A stretch of DNA of 64,000 nt from positions 204,109,661-204,173,660 of the forward strand of contig OU015490.1 of the NCBI GenBank assembly GCA_907164885.2. Reading direction: 5' to 3'. This document shows, piece by piece, positions 12,510 to 23,074 of this stretch (positions within the stretch are counted from its first letter, which is position 1; each line of letters opens with the position of its first letter). This DNA is from Dolomedes plantarius. Lineage: Eukaryota; Arthropoda; Arachnida; Araneae; Dolomedidae. The translations under genes and the position numbers were made by a program. The notes under the pieces are model-generated. The model had not been told where the DNA came from, searched no databases, and saw nothing but the letters and a program-made list of their open reading frames with translations.

Positions 12510-13232
12510 TAACATAATTACAAGATAAAAAGAACTTTTTATATACCATGTTTTTAAATTTTCTGTTGAATCATATAAACTTGACAATTCTATGTATTAA
12601 TACTTTTTAAAAAAATTTTTGATGAATTATCCCATCAACTTGAAAGATAATGAAGTTAATTGGGTATAACTTTTCGTTCCCGTTCCGACCAAAAGATGGC
12701 TGCATCAGTCTACAAAACAAAATTAACTGAAAATTAATTTAATCCTGCTTAAAGATGGCTAAAAGTATTAAAAAATGCATTGTCATCATGTTCTGAGCTA
12801 TTCTAAAAGTTTCAAATGTCTATATAGTCGGGAAGTTAGTTAAAAATCGATTGCAAGATTTGTACAAAATTAACTGAAAATAAATTAAAATTAATTTAAT
12901 TCTGCTTAAAGATAGCTAAAAGCAGGGCTAGATTTGAGGCGGAACGCGCCGGAACGGCGTTCCGGTACCTCTCTTTATCAAAAATTTGGAATCCCCCCCC
13001 CCCCACACACACACACATACCGGAAGGTTACCATTCCGGCACCTCTATTTCTAGAAATCTAGCACTGGCTAAAAGTATTTAAAAAATGCATTGTCATCGT
13101 GTTCTGAGCTATTCTAAAAGTTTCAAATGTCTAGCTAGTCGGGAAGTTAGTTAAAAATCGATTGCAAGATTTGTACTGGACAAACACACACACAAACAAG
13201 AAAGCAAGTTAATAAAAACATGGTAAAAAATT
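12510..13232. mobile_element. Unclassified insertion inside Tc1-like A with a ~150-bp tandem duplication
   Basis: Compared with its relatives, element A carries about 0.7 kb of extra sequence between the 5' terminal region and the inner ...CATCGTACAC motif. Inside it a unit of about 150 bp (12717-12865) is repeated directly at about 12866-13175. The second copy is itself interrupted by a hAT MITE. The edges are approximate. Confidence 0.5.
12923..13067. mobile_element. hAT MITE (145 bp)
   Basis: It starts CAGGGCTAGATTT and ends AATCTAGCACTG. It is flanked by a perfect 8-bp duplication, GCTAAAAG (12915-12922 and 13068-13075), and interrupts the second unit of the tandem duplication, so it is younger than that duplication. 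Confidence 0.88.
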
Positions 13233-13390
13233 AACTCCCAAAAGTCATCGTACACGGAAATATTTTCGGATAAATTCATAATTAAAATTATCGTCTGGCG
13301 TTTTATTTTTGAATTGTGGTGGCATTTAAAATATTGTTTGGGTTTAATTTTTACATTCCTACTCCGTAATATTCTATTTATTATTTAAAA

Positions 13391-13467
13391 ATGGCTCGTG
13401 ATCGTAAAGAAACAACAAACATCATTCGAAAATTGATTATTTTTCATCATAGTAGTGGCAAATCAGT
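13391..13467 (+). pseudogene. Tc1-like A transposase, N-terminal stub
   Basis: The frame starts MARDRKETTN and runs 26 residues, matching the N-termini of the copies at 20347 (minus) and 36599 (plus). It then stops abruptly where R1-like LINE sequence begins. The helix-turn-helix part of the transposase is lost. Confidence 0.8.
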
Positions 13468-14587
13468 CCCAATTAATTTTTAGTTTATGAGACTCCACCC
13501 ACTTATTAAAATTTCCTAGGGAAAGATTTAAGTTTTCAATTAATGTTTGCTTATCGGGCCCCTTGACAATTAGTAGGAAGTCATCCACAAAAGCTTGGAT
13601 CCTAGTGTGGTTAGGCCACTGCTGCGACAGGGCGGTGTCTGCTACTATGTTCCATAGCAGCGGACCTAGACAACTTACCTGTGGGCAGCCACCGAAAATT
13701 TCTTTAGTTGTTATGATGCCGTTATCCTCCATTTTGACAGTTCTATTTTCCAAGAAGGATGAAATTAATGCTTTAATATAATTTGAACAGGGGGCTTCTT
13801 TTAATCTCTCTAGGATTTACTTCCAACGCAAGTTATCGAAGGCCCCAGAAATATCTATGGATACAAGTGCTGAGAGGTCCCTATTCGCGTCGTCATTTTC
13901 TAGGATATTCATTACATTGTAAAGGGCATGTTCCGTTGAGATCCCGCTTTTAAAGCCATATTGACTGTTATGCCAAAAAACTTCCTTTGTAAGTTCGTGT
14001 GAGATTCTACCGTGGATTATTTTTTCTAACAATTTTCCTAGAATTGAAAGTAGGCTGATGGGCCGATAAGACTTTAGATCTTTTATTGGTTTGCCGACTT
14101 TTGGAAAAAGGATTACTATTGATTTCTTTAGCGGGATTGGGAAGTGGCCCAACTGGAGGCATTTATTCATCAAATCTAATATTAGTTTTGGGCAAGATTC
14201 ATTAATTCTTTTCAGCAACTTGTAGTCAATTAGGTCGTAACCTGGAGCCTTCCACGTGTTAACATTATCCAGTATTCTTTTAATTTCAGCCAGAGTAACC
14301 TGTGGGAATGTGAATGGACTCACAAATTTTTGTCTTGCGTACTTTTCCCTATCAGTTATGAATAAGCTTTTAATAAATTTTACTTGTAATTTTTCTATCG
14401 TCATTGTAGAATAGTTATCTAACACGTTTGCTAGTACCAACGGATTCGCGTATTTATTTGTGGCCATTTTAAAAGTTTTGTCATACGAGTTTACTACATT
14501 CGTGCATAATTTCTTCCAGGCTTCTGACCTGGCCTTTACTATTAATCTTTTGTATTTTGCCCTTTCCTTTCTATATAGAGTATGTTA
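13468..14587 (-). pseudogene. R1-like non-LTR reverse transcriptase fragment
   Basis: Two minus-strand frames (13817-14467 and 13463-13753) together cover the reverse-transcriptase palm. The order is a WKAPGYD motif, SYRPISLLS, then GCPQ...CLGPLLWN and the catalytic FVDD. The frame also continues upstream to 14587 with the basic ERAKYKRLIVKAR-type helix usual before the RT of R1-clade elements. Both ends are truncated: the left joins Tc1-like A sequence, the right joins another Tc1-like element. A frameshift lies near 13760-13815. The R1-clade assignment is from motif style only. The insertion replaced or deleted roughly 250 bp of the host transposase. Confidence 0.75.
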
Positions 14588-14589
14588 TA

Positions 14590-16113
14590 CACTGGTGTAA
14601 GAAATTAAGAGAATTTGCAGACTTAGTCGATTATCTCTAGAACTACTGTACCGATTTTAATGAAATTTGATATGTACATACATTGATACAATACAAAACA
14701 AATAACCATTCAATAATTGTAATACACACGCATGATCGTGCGTAACACTCGTTGGAGTCGGAAGGTATGAAACAGCGGTTGCAGAATAAACAAAAAAATG
14801 GGTTAATAGGGGGCATGGTTCCCTCTTACAGATTTACAGGTCTCGCAGCGTGATTTCATACTTGAAATAAGGCAGTTTATCATTTCCTGAGGCAATTGGT
14901 CCCACTTGTTCAGCAACGCTGTTTTCATTCCCTGGATGGTTCTCGGAGGGGGGTTGCGAGTTGCAATTGCCCTCCCCAGAGCGTCCCAGACATGCTCTAT
15001 AGGGTTAAGGTCTGGAGATCTGGCTGGCCAATCCATCCGGTGAATATCCTCACTCTCTAGAAATTCGTCGACCAGAAGAGCTCTATGTGGCCTCGCGTTA
15101 TCGTCCATTAAAATTAACTCGGGGCCAACTGCACCCCTGAAAAGGCGAACATAGGGCTCCAAGACCTCATCCCTATACCTCACACCAGTCACAGTGCCTC
15201 TTTCAAAGACACTGAGAGGTGTGCGGCCATCCAACATGATGCCTGCCCAGACCATTAAACATCCTCCGCCATAATGGTCGATTTCGCGGACATTGGAGGG
15301 TAGGTAGCGGGTCCCTGGTTCTCTCCATATGAACGTACGGCGAGAATCGGTGTTTAGGCTGAACCGGGACTCATCAGTGAAGAGAACGGTCGCCCATTGA
15401 TCCATACTCTAATCTCTATGCTCTCTGCACCATGATAAACGGATTCTTCTGTTCGTAGAAGTGAACGGGACGCAAACAGCAGGTCTTCTTGCAAACAACC
15501 CTCTCTCATGAAGTCTTTTGGGACTAGTCTTTGGAAACAGTCACCCTTGATACACTGGTTCCTGTTGCTGCATACAAGTCACGAGAGAGCTGAGAAGCTG
15601 TAGCACTCCTGTTACGCCTCGCTATAATCGACAAATGGCGATCTTCTCTGGCCGTCGTGGCTCTTGGACGACCTTGCCCAGGCTTTTTTTCTATGGATCC
15701 GGTATCCTGGAACTGTTTCCATAAGTTACACACTACGCTGGGCGTTAAATTGAACTCTCTACAAATTTGGACTTGAGATTGACCTGCTTCTAGCCTCCTC
15801 ACAAATCGCCACCTCATTCCATCATCTAAACGTTGGTGGTTACTCATTTTTACTGTTACAATTTGAAATTAACCGATTGCTGCAAAATAACACCAAGAAA
15901 TTCGCCGAGGTGTGCTAGCGAACGAAATGCGTCTTAACTTACGCGCGCTTATAAAGCCTGTTTCTCTACTGGCTCCGCCTACACACACGTGTACGCTTAC
16001 GTATTTGACGTACAAGATTTGTATTTTTGTGTAGAAGCAGTGGTTTTACATTCAGTTTAGTTTTCATGAAATTCGATAAAATATGCAAATTCTCTTAATT
16101 TATTTCACCAGTG
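14590..16113 (-). mobile_element. Complete Tc1-like element E (1524 bp), inserted in A
   Basis: The terminal inverted repeats begin CACTGGTG and match at about 28 of 30 positions. TA flanks both ends (14588-14589 and 16114-16115). It belongs to a different family from A: its termini and transposase differ clearly. The right flank is Tc1-like A coding sequence. Confidence 0.9.
14803..15847 (-). pseudogene. Tc1-like E transposase (DD34E), frameshifted
   Basis: The N-terminal frame 15524-15847 has the paired helix-turn-helix region of Tc1-type transposases and a GRPRATTAREDR linker. The catalytic frame 14803-15405 has all three acidic motifs, FTDESRF, LMDDNARPH and SPDLNPIEHVWD, so the DD34E triad is intact. 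Between the two, a frameshift near 15524 and an in-frame TAG just before 15405 break the protein. In function this is a cut-and-paste transposase acting on the element's own inverted repeats. It is a recent-looking but dead copy. Confidence 0.85.
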
Positions 16114-16115
16114 TA

Positions 16116-16984
16116 CTTCAATTTCATCTGAAACTGTTCGACGAGTTCTCAGAGCAGCTGGATTACATGAGCGTTTTGCCCGTAGAAAATTTTTTGTGAG
16201 TGAGAAAACAGAAAGCTTAGTCTTTCCTTCGCACTATCAGTGATAAATAAGCCCCAAACGTATTGGAATAATGTCTTATATGCCGATGAAAGCAAGTTTA
16301 ACTCTTTTGGCTCCGATGGGCGTATAATTGTACGGAGATGAAAAAATGAGGAACTTAATCCCAAGAACTTAGTAGGAGCAGTTAAGCATGGCGGTGGAGG
16401 TGTCCTTGTGTGGGAGTGCATGTGAGCATCAGGACTAGGTAATTTGGTATTTATTGATTGCATAATGAGTCATGCTGTTTATTTAAATATTTTAAGAGAA
16501 TGTAAAATTATCAGGCCAAAATTTGGGTATTGGAAACAACTTTGTTTTTTATCAAGATAACGATCCTAAGCACACGATTTCAAAGATCGCCTCTGGTGTT
16601 TCTATAATTGTCCACAAGTTTTGAAAACACCACCTCAATTGCCAGATTTAAACCCAATAGAACATATTTGGAGAGAACTGGAGGTTCGAGTACGAAAAAA
16701 CGACATTCACACGAAAAGCGAACTAAAAACAATTATGATGGAAGAATGGATGAACATTGATGCAGAAATTACAAAAGAACTAGTGCAATCTATTCCCAGA
16801 CGTTTAAAAGCTGTTGTGGATGCTAAAGGATATCCTACTAAATATTAATTTAACGAAAAATTAGAATATTTATTAATATATAGAGATTTTTTACAAGTGT
16901 ACGATGACTTTTGTGAGATAAAGTTTTTGTTACTTTTTGATTACTGGTTTCTTAAAAATAAAGTTTTACTATGTTTTTAAAATA
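16116..16984 (+). pseudogene. Tc1-like A transposase, catalytic half (degenerate)
   Basis: Resumes the transposase of A after element E. The frame breaks several times, for example by a 1-nt loss in the GTGAGTGAGAAAAC stretch. The terminal 75 residues (16621-16848) are open and carry DLNPIEHIWRELE, so the third catalytic acid is present. The 3' flank of the transposase runs to 16984, where Tigger-like B is inserted. Confidence 0.8.
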
Positions 16985-17205
16985 CAGGTAACCCTCCTAT
17001 AACACGGTAGATAGGTTCCTAGAAAATGCCGTGTTGTGTGAAACCGTAATACATGAGACCCAGAGCCAGTACAAAAAGGGGGTTACGTTGAGAAAACTTA
17101 ATAAAAACAAACTTTTTTTTCAAGTTCCATGCAAGCAACTTAATTTTTATAAAAAATATAAATATACGTATAATACAAAACGAAAAGAAACAAAAAATAT
17201 TATTT

Positions 17206-17415
17206 TCATTTATAGCGACCTGAATTTAATATATTTTCCTCCTCATCGCTGCTCACTGCAATCAAACGAGAACGTGTTTTCGGTTGAAGGATATCACCTT
17301 CATTTTCAGAACCTTTTTCAATTAGATTTTTTGCACCTTCTATACTCTTTAAAAAATCTGTAATTTTGGTTTGTTTGCTGGTTCCTACAAGGTCATTGTA
17401 GATTTCACGGTGTGG
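17206..17415 (-). pseudogene. Tigger-like B transposase, C-terminal fragment
   Basis: The minus-strand frame gives EIYNDLVGTSKQTKITDFL and an acidic SSDEEEN stretch before the stop, a plausible Tigger/Jerky-type C-terminus. It stops at the hAT insertion at 17416. The catalytic core is not visible anywhere in the window, so this element is dead. Confidence 0.5.
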
Positions 17416-17666
17416 CAGCATTTTCCAACCTTTATGCTACTATGCCTCCCTTAAAAAAAAAATTAAAAAAAAAAATTCTGCGCCTCCCTAAAAAAAAAAT
17501 AAAAAAAATTGTTTCCGTGCCTCCCTACTTTTAATAGAAATAATAATATACACACGCCTTAAATAATAATAACTTTATTACAAAAAAGAAAACTACAATT
17601 AACAGAATAATAACAAGATTTTGCTATAACAATACGAACATGCATATTTATTTTTATATTAAACTA

Positions 17667-17794
17667 GCTGAAAACCCGTACTTCGCTACGGAGTATATTC
17701 ACATTAAATAAAACAGTCAATGTATTCAACTAACGCCAAAAATATGTATAAATATATTTGTAATAAATACAACGATCAATTTATGCAATTGATG

Positions 17795-17841
<47 letters not shown>

Positions 17842-18372
17842 AAGGGATATTTTTATACACAAAATAATGTAGAAGAAAATATTCAAATTAAATCTGATAT
17901 AGGACATACTAAAGAATATGGTACAGTTAATATAGTACAGTTTGAGGAACATATCTTTTACTGTCTATATATATAAAACAGTTCCGTAACTGACTCATTC
18001 ATTCACTGACTGACTGACATACAACGCACAGACCAAACCGCTGGACCTAAAGGGCTGAAATTTTGCATGGCGATTCTTCTAATAGTGTAGGGGTGCTCTA
18101 AGAAAGATTTTTCAAAAATTCTTCTTAGATTTTTTAAAATTAAATTTTTAAGCTGTTTTTTAAACTTTTTTTACGTTTGCATTTAAAATAATACATTGAG
18201 GGTTATAAAATTTATATCACGAGAAAGATCATAAAAATTCCTTCAAAATGAAATTTTTTTCGAACTTTTACCTCCATTTCCTGATTTTTGGTAAATTTTT
18301 AAAGATTAATTTTTAGAATTTAATTTATTAAATGCTGATCACGTGATTTCTTTTTCCCTTACGATTTTTTTC

Positions 18373-18419
<47 letters not shown>

Positions 18420-19052
18420 CATCAATTGTATACATTGATCGTCGCATTTATTATAAATATATAAATTTATTTTTTTTTGGCCTTAATTGCATACATTGAC
18501 CGTTGTATTTAATTTGAATGTACTCCGTAGCGAAGTGCGGGTTTTCAGCTAGTATTTTAATATTTTTTTGGATAATGTCCAATCGTCTGCCGCATTAGCA
18601 AGAAAAAAATTTTTTGTTTTACCTATTTCGTTGTTAGTACGTGACGATATATTTATTTAATGTACCAGAAAAAGAAATCACGTGATCATCATTTAATAAA
18701 TTAAATTCTAAAAATTAATATATAAAAATTCACCAAAAATTAGAAAAGGGAGGTAAAGATTCGAAAAAGATCTCATTTTAAAGGAAATTTTATGATCTTT
18801 CTCGTGATATAAATTTTATAACCCTCAGATTATTATTTTAAATGCAAACTCAAAAAAAGTTACTAAAACAGCTTAAAAATTTTATTTTAAAAAATCTAAA
18901 AAGAATTTTTGAAAAATCTTTCTTAGTGCACCCCTACACTATCAGAAGAATCGCCATGCAAAATTTCAGCCCTTTAGGTCCAGCGGTTTGGTCTGTATGT
19001 TGTATGTCAGTCAGCCAGTCAGTGAGTGAGTCAGTTACGGAACTGTTTTATA
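17667..19052 (+). repeat. D unit a, interrupted by an inverted D unit
   Basis: The head portion runs from 17667 to about 17962. An inverted D unit then intervenes, and the plus copy resumes near 18554 with TTTTTTTGGATAATGTCCAA and reaches its tail at about 19050. Tc1-like C is inserted at its last TA. Confidence 0.7.
17963..18553 (-). repeat. D unit b, inverted (about 590 bp)
   Basis: A full D unit in the opposite orientation: the tail sequence (AAAACAGTTCCGTAACTGAC) comes first and the head (CGTAGCGAAGTGCGGGTTTT) last. It contains an (AT)n tract at 18376-18417. Confidence 0.75.
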
Positions 19053-20711
19053 CAGTGGCTCCCAAAAGTGTTCGTACACTTAAGATTTTCAATGAAATAG
19101 GGGTCTATCCATTGATTAAAATGAATATTTCAGAATGGGTATTTAATAATAAGATCTATAATCTATTCTTAACAAAACTTCATGAAATATTTTGAAAATA
19201 TTTTAAAACTTTATTTTTAAGAAACCAATAATCCAAAAGTAACAAAAACTCGTAAAATCTCACAAAAGTCATCGTACACTTGTAAAAAATCTCTACATAT
19301 TAGTAAATATTCTAATTTTTCGTTAAATTAATATTTAGTAGGATATTCTTTAGCATCCACAACAGCTTTTACACGTCTGGGAATAGATTGCTTTAGTTCT
19401 TTTGTAATTTTTGCATAAATGTTCATCCATTCTTCCATTATAATTGTTTTTAGTTCACTTTTCGTGTGAATGTCGTGTTTTCGTACTCGAACCTCCAGTT
19501 CTCTCCAAATATGTACTATTGGGTTTAAATCTGGCGATTGAGGTGGTATTTTCAAAACTTGTGGACAATTATAGAGACACCAGATGCGAACGCTGAGAGC
19601 CGTGTGCTTAGGATCGTTATCTTGATAAAAAACTAAGCTATTTCTAATACCCAAATTTTGAGCTGATAATTTTAAATTGTCTCTTAAAATATTTATAAAA
19701 ACAGCATGATTCATTATGCCATCAATAAATACCAAATTTCGTAGTCCTGATGCTGACATGCACCCCCACACAAGGATACCTCCACCGGCATGCTTAACTG
19801 TTCCTACTAAGTTCTTGGGATTAAGTTCCTCATTTTTTTTCTTCTCCATACAATTATACGCCCATCGGCACCAAAAATGTTCATCGGCAAATAAGACATT
19901 ATTCCAATAGGTTTGGGGCTTATTTATCATTGATAGTGCGAAGGGAAGCCTAAACTTTCTGTTTTTCTCACTCACACAAAATTTTCTATGGGCAGAACGC
20001 CCATGTAATCCAGCTGTTCTGAGAACTCGTCAAAAAATTTCAGGTGAAATTGAAGTAGAAAATGTTTCATTGAATTCTGCGGAAACTTTTACAGCACTCA
20101 AACGTGAATTTTTCACAAATTTTCTAATTATAAATCTCTGATCACGTTTTGTTAACTTTACTGGACGGCCTTTTCTTACCTTGTTTTCGATCCAATTTTC
20201 TTCTTTAAAGCGTTTTTTCACATACTGCACAGTAGAATGGGATAAATTAAGTAATTTAGCAATATTCCGAACTGATTTACCACTACTATGATCAAAAATA
20301 ATTAATTTTCGAATGCTGTTTGTTGTTTCTTTACGACTACGAGCCATTTTTAAATAATAAATAGAACATTACGGAGTAGGGAAGCAAAAATTAAAGCCAA
20401 ACGATATTTTAAATGCCACCGCAATTCAAAAATAAAAATAAACCGCCAGACGGTAATTTTAATTATGAATTTATCCGAAAATATTTCAGTGTACGATGAC
20501 TTTTGTGAGATAAAGTTTTTGTTACTTTTTGATTACTGGTTTCTTAAAAATAAAGTTTTACTATGATTTCAAAATATTTCATGTAGTTTTGTTAACATTA
20601 GATTATAGATCTTATTATTAAATACCCATTCTGAAATATTCATTTTAATTAATGGATAGACTCCTATTTCATTGAAATTCGTAAGTGTACGAACACTTTT
20701 GGGAGCCACTG
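19053..20711 (-). mobile_element. Tc1-like element C (1659 bp), same family as A
   Basis: Its termini CAGTGGCTCCCAAAAG are inverted and flanked by TA (19051-19052 and 20712-20713). It lies at the end of D unit a. It is the only structurally complete copy of this family in the window. Confidence 0.92.
19328..20347 (-). pseudogene. Tc1-like C transposase with one stop and a lost catalytic Glu
   Basis: The reading frame is open from the start MARSRKETTN (20347) to the end at 19328 apart from a single in-frame TGA at 20030-20032. There, element A has CGA, so the change is a CpG-type C-to-T mutation. The first two acidic motifs are present (LFADEH and YQDNDPKH). The third reads DLNPIVHIW where A has DLNPIEHIW, so the catalytic Glu is Val. 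The product would be inactive. The same stop occurs in the copy at 36235-37120. Confidence 0.88.
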
Positions 20712-21294
20712 TATATATTTATAATAAATACGACGATCAATAAATACAATTGATGTACAAAAAAAATATATTTATAAAAATATCGTAAGGGATATTTTTA
20801 TAGACAAAATAATGTCCAATCGTCTGCCGCATTAGCAAGAAAAAAAATATGTTTTTGTCTGTTTACTTGTTATGCACGTGACGATAAATTTATTTAAAGT
20901 ACCAGAAAAAGAAATCACGTGATCAGCATTTAATAAATCAAATTCTAAAAATTAATCTTTAAAAATTCACCAAAAATCAGAAAATGGAGGTAAAGATTCG
21001 AAAAAGATCTCATTTTAAAGGAATTTTTATGATCTTTCTCGTGGTGTAAATTTTATAACGCTCAATTTATTATTTTAAATGCAAACTTAAAAAAAGTTAC
21101 TAAAACAGCTTAAATATTTAATTTTAAAAAATCTAAGAATTTTTAAAAAATCTATCTTAGTGTGCCCCTACACTATAAGAAGAATCCCCATGCAAAATTT
21201 CAGCCCTTTAGTTCCAGCGGTTTGGTCTGTGTGTTGTATGTCAGTCAGTCAGTCAGTGAATGAGTCAATTACGGAACTGTTTTATATATATAGA
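20712..21294 (+). repeat. D unit c, lacking its head
   Basis: Starts at TATATTTATAATAAATACGA just after Tc1-like C and ends in the usual GTCA repeats and GGAACTGTTTTATATATA. The head segment with CTTCGCTACGG is absent. Confidence 0.7.
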
Positions 21295-21369
21295 CTATCT
21301 GAAAACCCGCACTTCGCTACGGAGTACATTCAAATTAAATACAATGGTCAATGTATGCAATTAATGCCA

Positions 21370-21371
<2 letters not shown>

Positions 21372-21445
<74 letters not shown>
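21372..21445. repeat. (AT)n tract, target of the Gypsy insertion
   Basis: An AT run inside D unit d. The LTR retrotransposon starts immediately after it, and D sequence resumes with TATATTTATA beyond the right LTR. Confidence 0.9.
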
Positions 21446-21449
<4 letters not shown>

Positions 21450-21678
21450 GGGTGTGCTGGAACTGAGGAACGACGCCTTCATACACACTCACAGGGTTTA
21501 TTTTATCACAAGACACAAGACACTTAAACATATAATCTAATGAAATGAGGTTTCTTAGCTCCTACTCGAGCAAAGCGATCTCTCCTCCGCGAGAGCGTAC
21601 TTCCAACTCTCGTCTTTCGTCTTCAAACAGGAAGTGGTGGGAGGGCCCTCTAGCGGCTAAAAGTAACTCGCTCCCACA
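21446..21678 (-). repeat. Gypsy 3' LTR (233 bp)
   Basis: Begins TGTGGGGTGTGCTGGAACTG in plus-strand reading and ends CGCTCCCACA. It is a direct repeat of 25594-25826. Confidence 0.95.
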
Positions 21679-21814
21679 TTCAGCATCCTGACTCCCGTTT
21701 TCAGCCTCGAAAACGACAGTCAACATCAAACTATGGATCTTGAAAGTCTCTGAAAAATAGCAATACAAAGCAAAAAAAAGAAAAGAAAATGGAGTGTTCA
21801 GAATCTGCACAGTT

Positions 21815-22873
21815 TTAAGCTGGAACCGACCAGGGCTTCATGTGGTCAGCTGCTATGGAGGTGCAACCGGGACCTTCATGTTGTCCTACTTTTTCCACTT
21901 CGTACCGATCGTTGCCCTTTTTTGCTGTTACTCGGTATGGTCCAAAGAACTTTGGTCTTAGCTTTAGACCGCTTGCAAACTGCGTGCGTTGTATGGCCAC
22001 CAGGTCATTAAAGTTGTACACCTGCGCCTTTTTTCTTTTTCTATTATACGTTTTTCTGTTCTCTTCCTGTATTCTTAGAATGTTCTTTCTAGCCTCTTCT
22101 CTTATATCTTCTCTGTCCTTCATCAGACAGTTCGTTTCTTCTTCTTCGAGAATTTCTACGATCTTCAGATCCTCTCGATTTCTCATTTTTACACCGGTGA
22201 GGAGCTCAAAGGGGGAATTCTTTGTGCTTCTGCACGTCGTGCAATTTAAGATCCGCTGGACATCTGCGACATGCTTGTACCATTTGGTAGGATCTTCAAT
22301 AGACAATTTGGCTAGGACTGGGATCAAAGTCAAATGAATTCTCTCCACCTGTCCATTTCCCCGTGGAATGCCGGTAGTTGTAAATACGTGTCGAATTTTC
22401 TCTTGCGCACAGTAGTCTTCAAAGTCTTTGGAGATGAAAGCCGCACCTCTGTCTGTTATTACCCTCGAAGGATTTCCGAAAATCGCTTGTTGCAGTCTCA
22501 ACTTCTCCAAGGCATCTTGGGTTGATGTAGACTTTACTGGGTAAAGCCAGACGAATTTTGTAAATGCATCAACAACGGACAAAATATGATTATAGCTCTT
22601 ATTTGTTGACGGTAAAGGTCCAATAAAATCTAAATGAAGAGTGCTCAACGGAATACTTTCTTTGGGTATAGGGTTCAGCAAACCTTCGCCCTTCCCTCGT
22701 TTTCTGTCACACAATATGCACTCTACACAATTTGCAATGACTTGTTCGATTCGTTTTCTGGGGCTAGGAATATAAAAGTCCATCTTCAGCAGATCTTCCA
22801 TTTTAGACACTGCGAAATGTCCCTTGCTATGGATACCTCGGATGATTTCTAGCTCCAACGCTTCGGGGATCAC
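21815..22873 (-). CDS. Gypsy integrase (pol C-terminal part)
   Basis: A 352-residue open frame. The N-terminal zinc-binding HHCC motif is at about His15, His19, Cys49 and Cys52. The catalytic D,D,E core is visible as HLDFIGP (Asp82), ITDRGAAF (Asp141) and NGQVERIH (Glu177). A C-terminal FFGPYRV motif is of the GPY/F type. No chromodomain is obvious. The enzyme would insert the cDNA copy into the genome. The annotated start is simply the first Met after the MITE that separates it from the RT frame. The true product was part of a Pol polyprotein. Confidence 0.88.
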   Translation of the reverse strand: MIPEALELEIIRGIHSKGHFAVSKMEDLLKMDFYIPSPRKRIEQVIANCVECILCDRKRGKGEGLLNPIPKESIPLSTLHLDFIGPLPSTNKSYNHILSVVDAFTKFVWLYPVKSTSTQDALEKLRLQQAIFGNPSRVITDRGAAFISKDFEDYCAQEKIRHVFTTTGIPRGNGQVERIHLTLIPVLAKLSIEDPTKWYKHVADVQRILNCTTCRSTKNSPFELLTGVKMRNREDLKIVEILEEEETNCLMKDREDIREEARKNILRIQEENRKTYNRKRKKAQVYNFNDLVAIQRTQFASGLKLRPKFFGPYRVTAKKGNDRYEVEKVGQHEGPGCTSIAADHMKPWSVPA

Positions 22874-22895
22874 AAGTAGTTCACGGCCATTCTCG

Positions 22896-23074
22896 CAGGG
22901 CCCGACTTAGCCTAATTGGGGCCCGGGGCAAAAACTTCTTTGGGCCCCTCCCCCCTCTGCTTCACCACTTCAGTAAGAAACTTAATACTAAACTTTCTAT
23001 TCGATTTGGGGGCCCCCTCTGATATGGGGGCCCGGGGCAACTGCCCCGTATGCCCCTGCCTTAGTCAGGCTCTG
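22896..23074. mobile_element. hAT MITE (179 bp) inside Gypsy pol
   Basis: CAGGGCCCGACTTAGCC at one end pairs imperfectly with the reverse complement of GGCTCTG at the other. A perfect 8-bp duplication, CATTCTCG, flanks it (22888-22895 and 23075-23082). Very GC-rich inner stretches (GGGGCCCGGGGC) mark this family, which recurs at 54353, and in longer form at 43216 and 39741. Confidence 0.93.
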
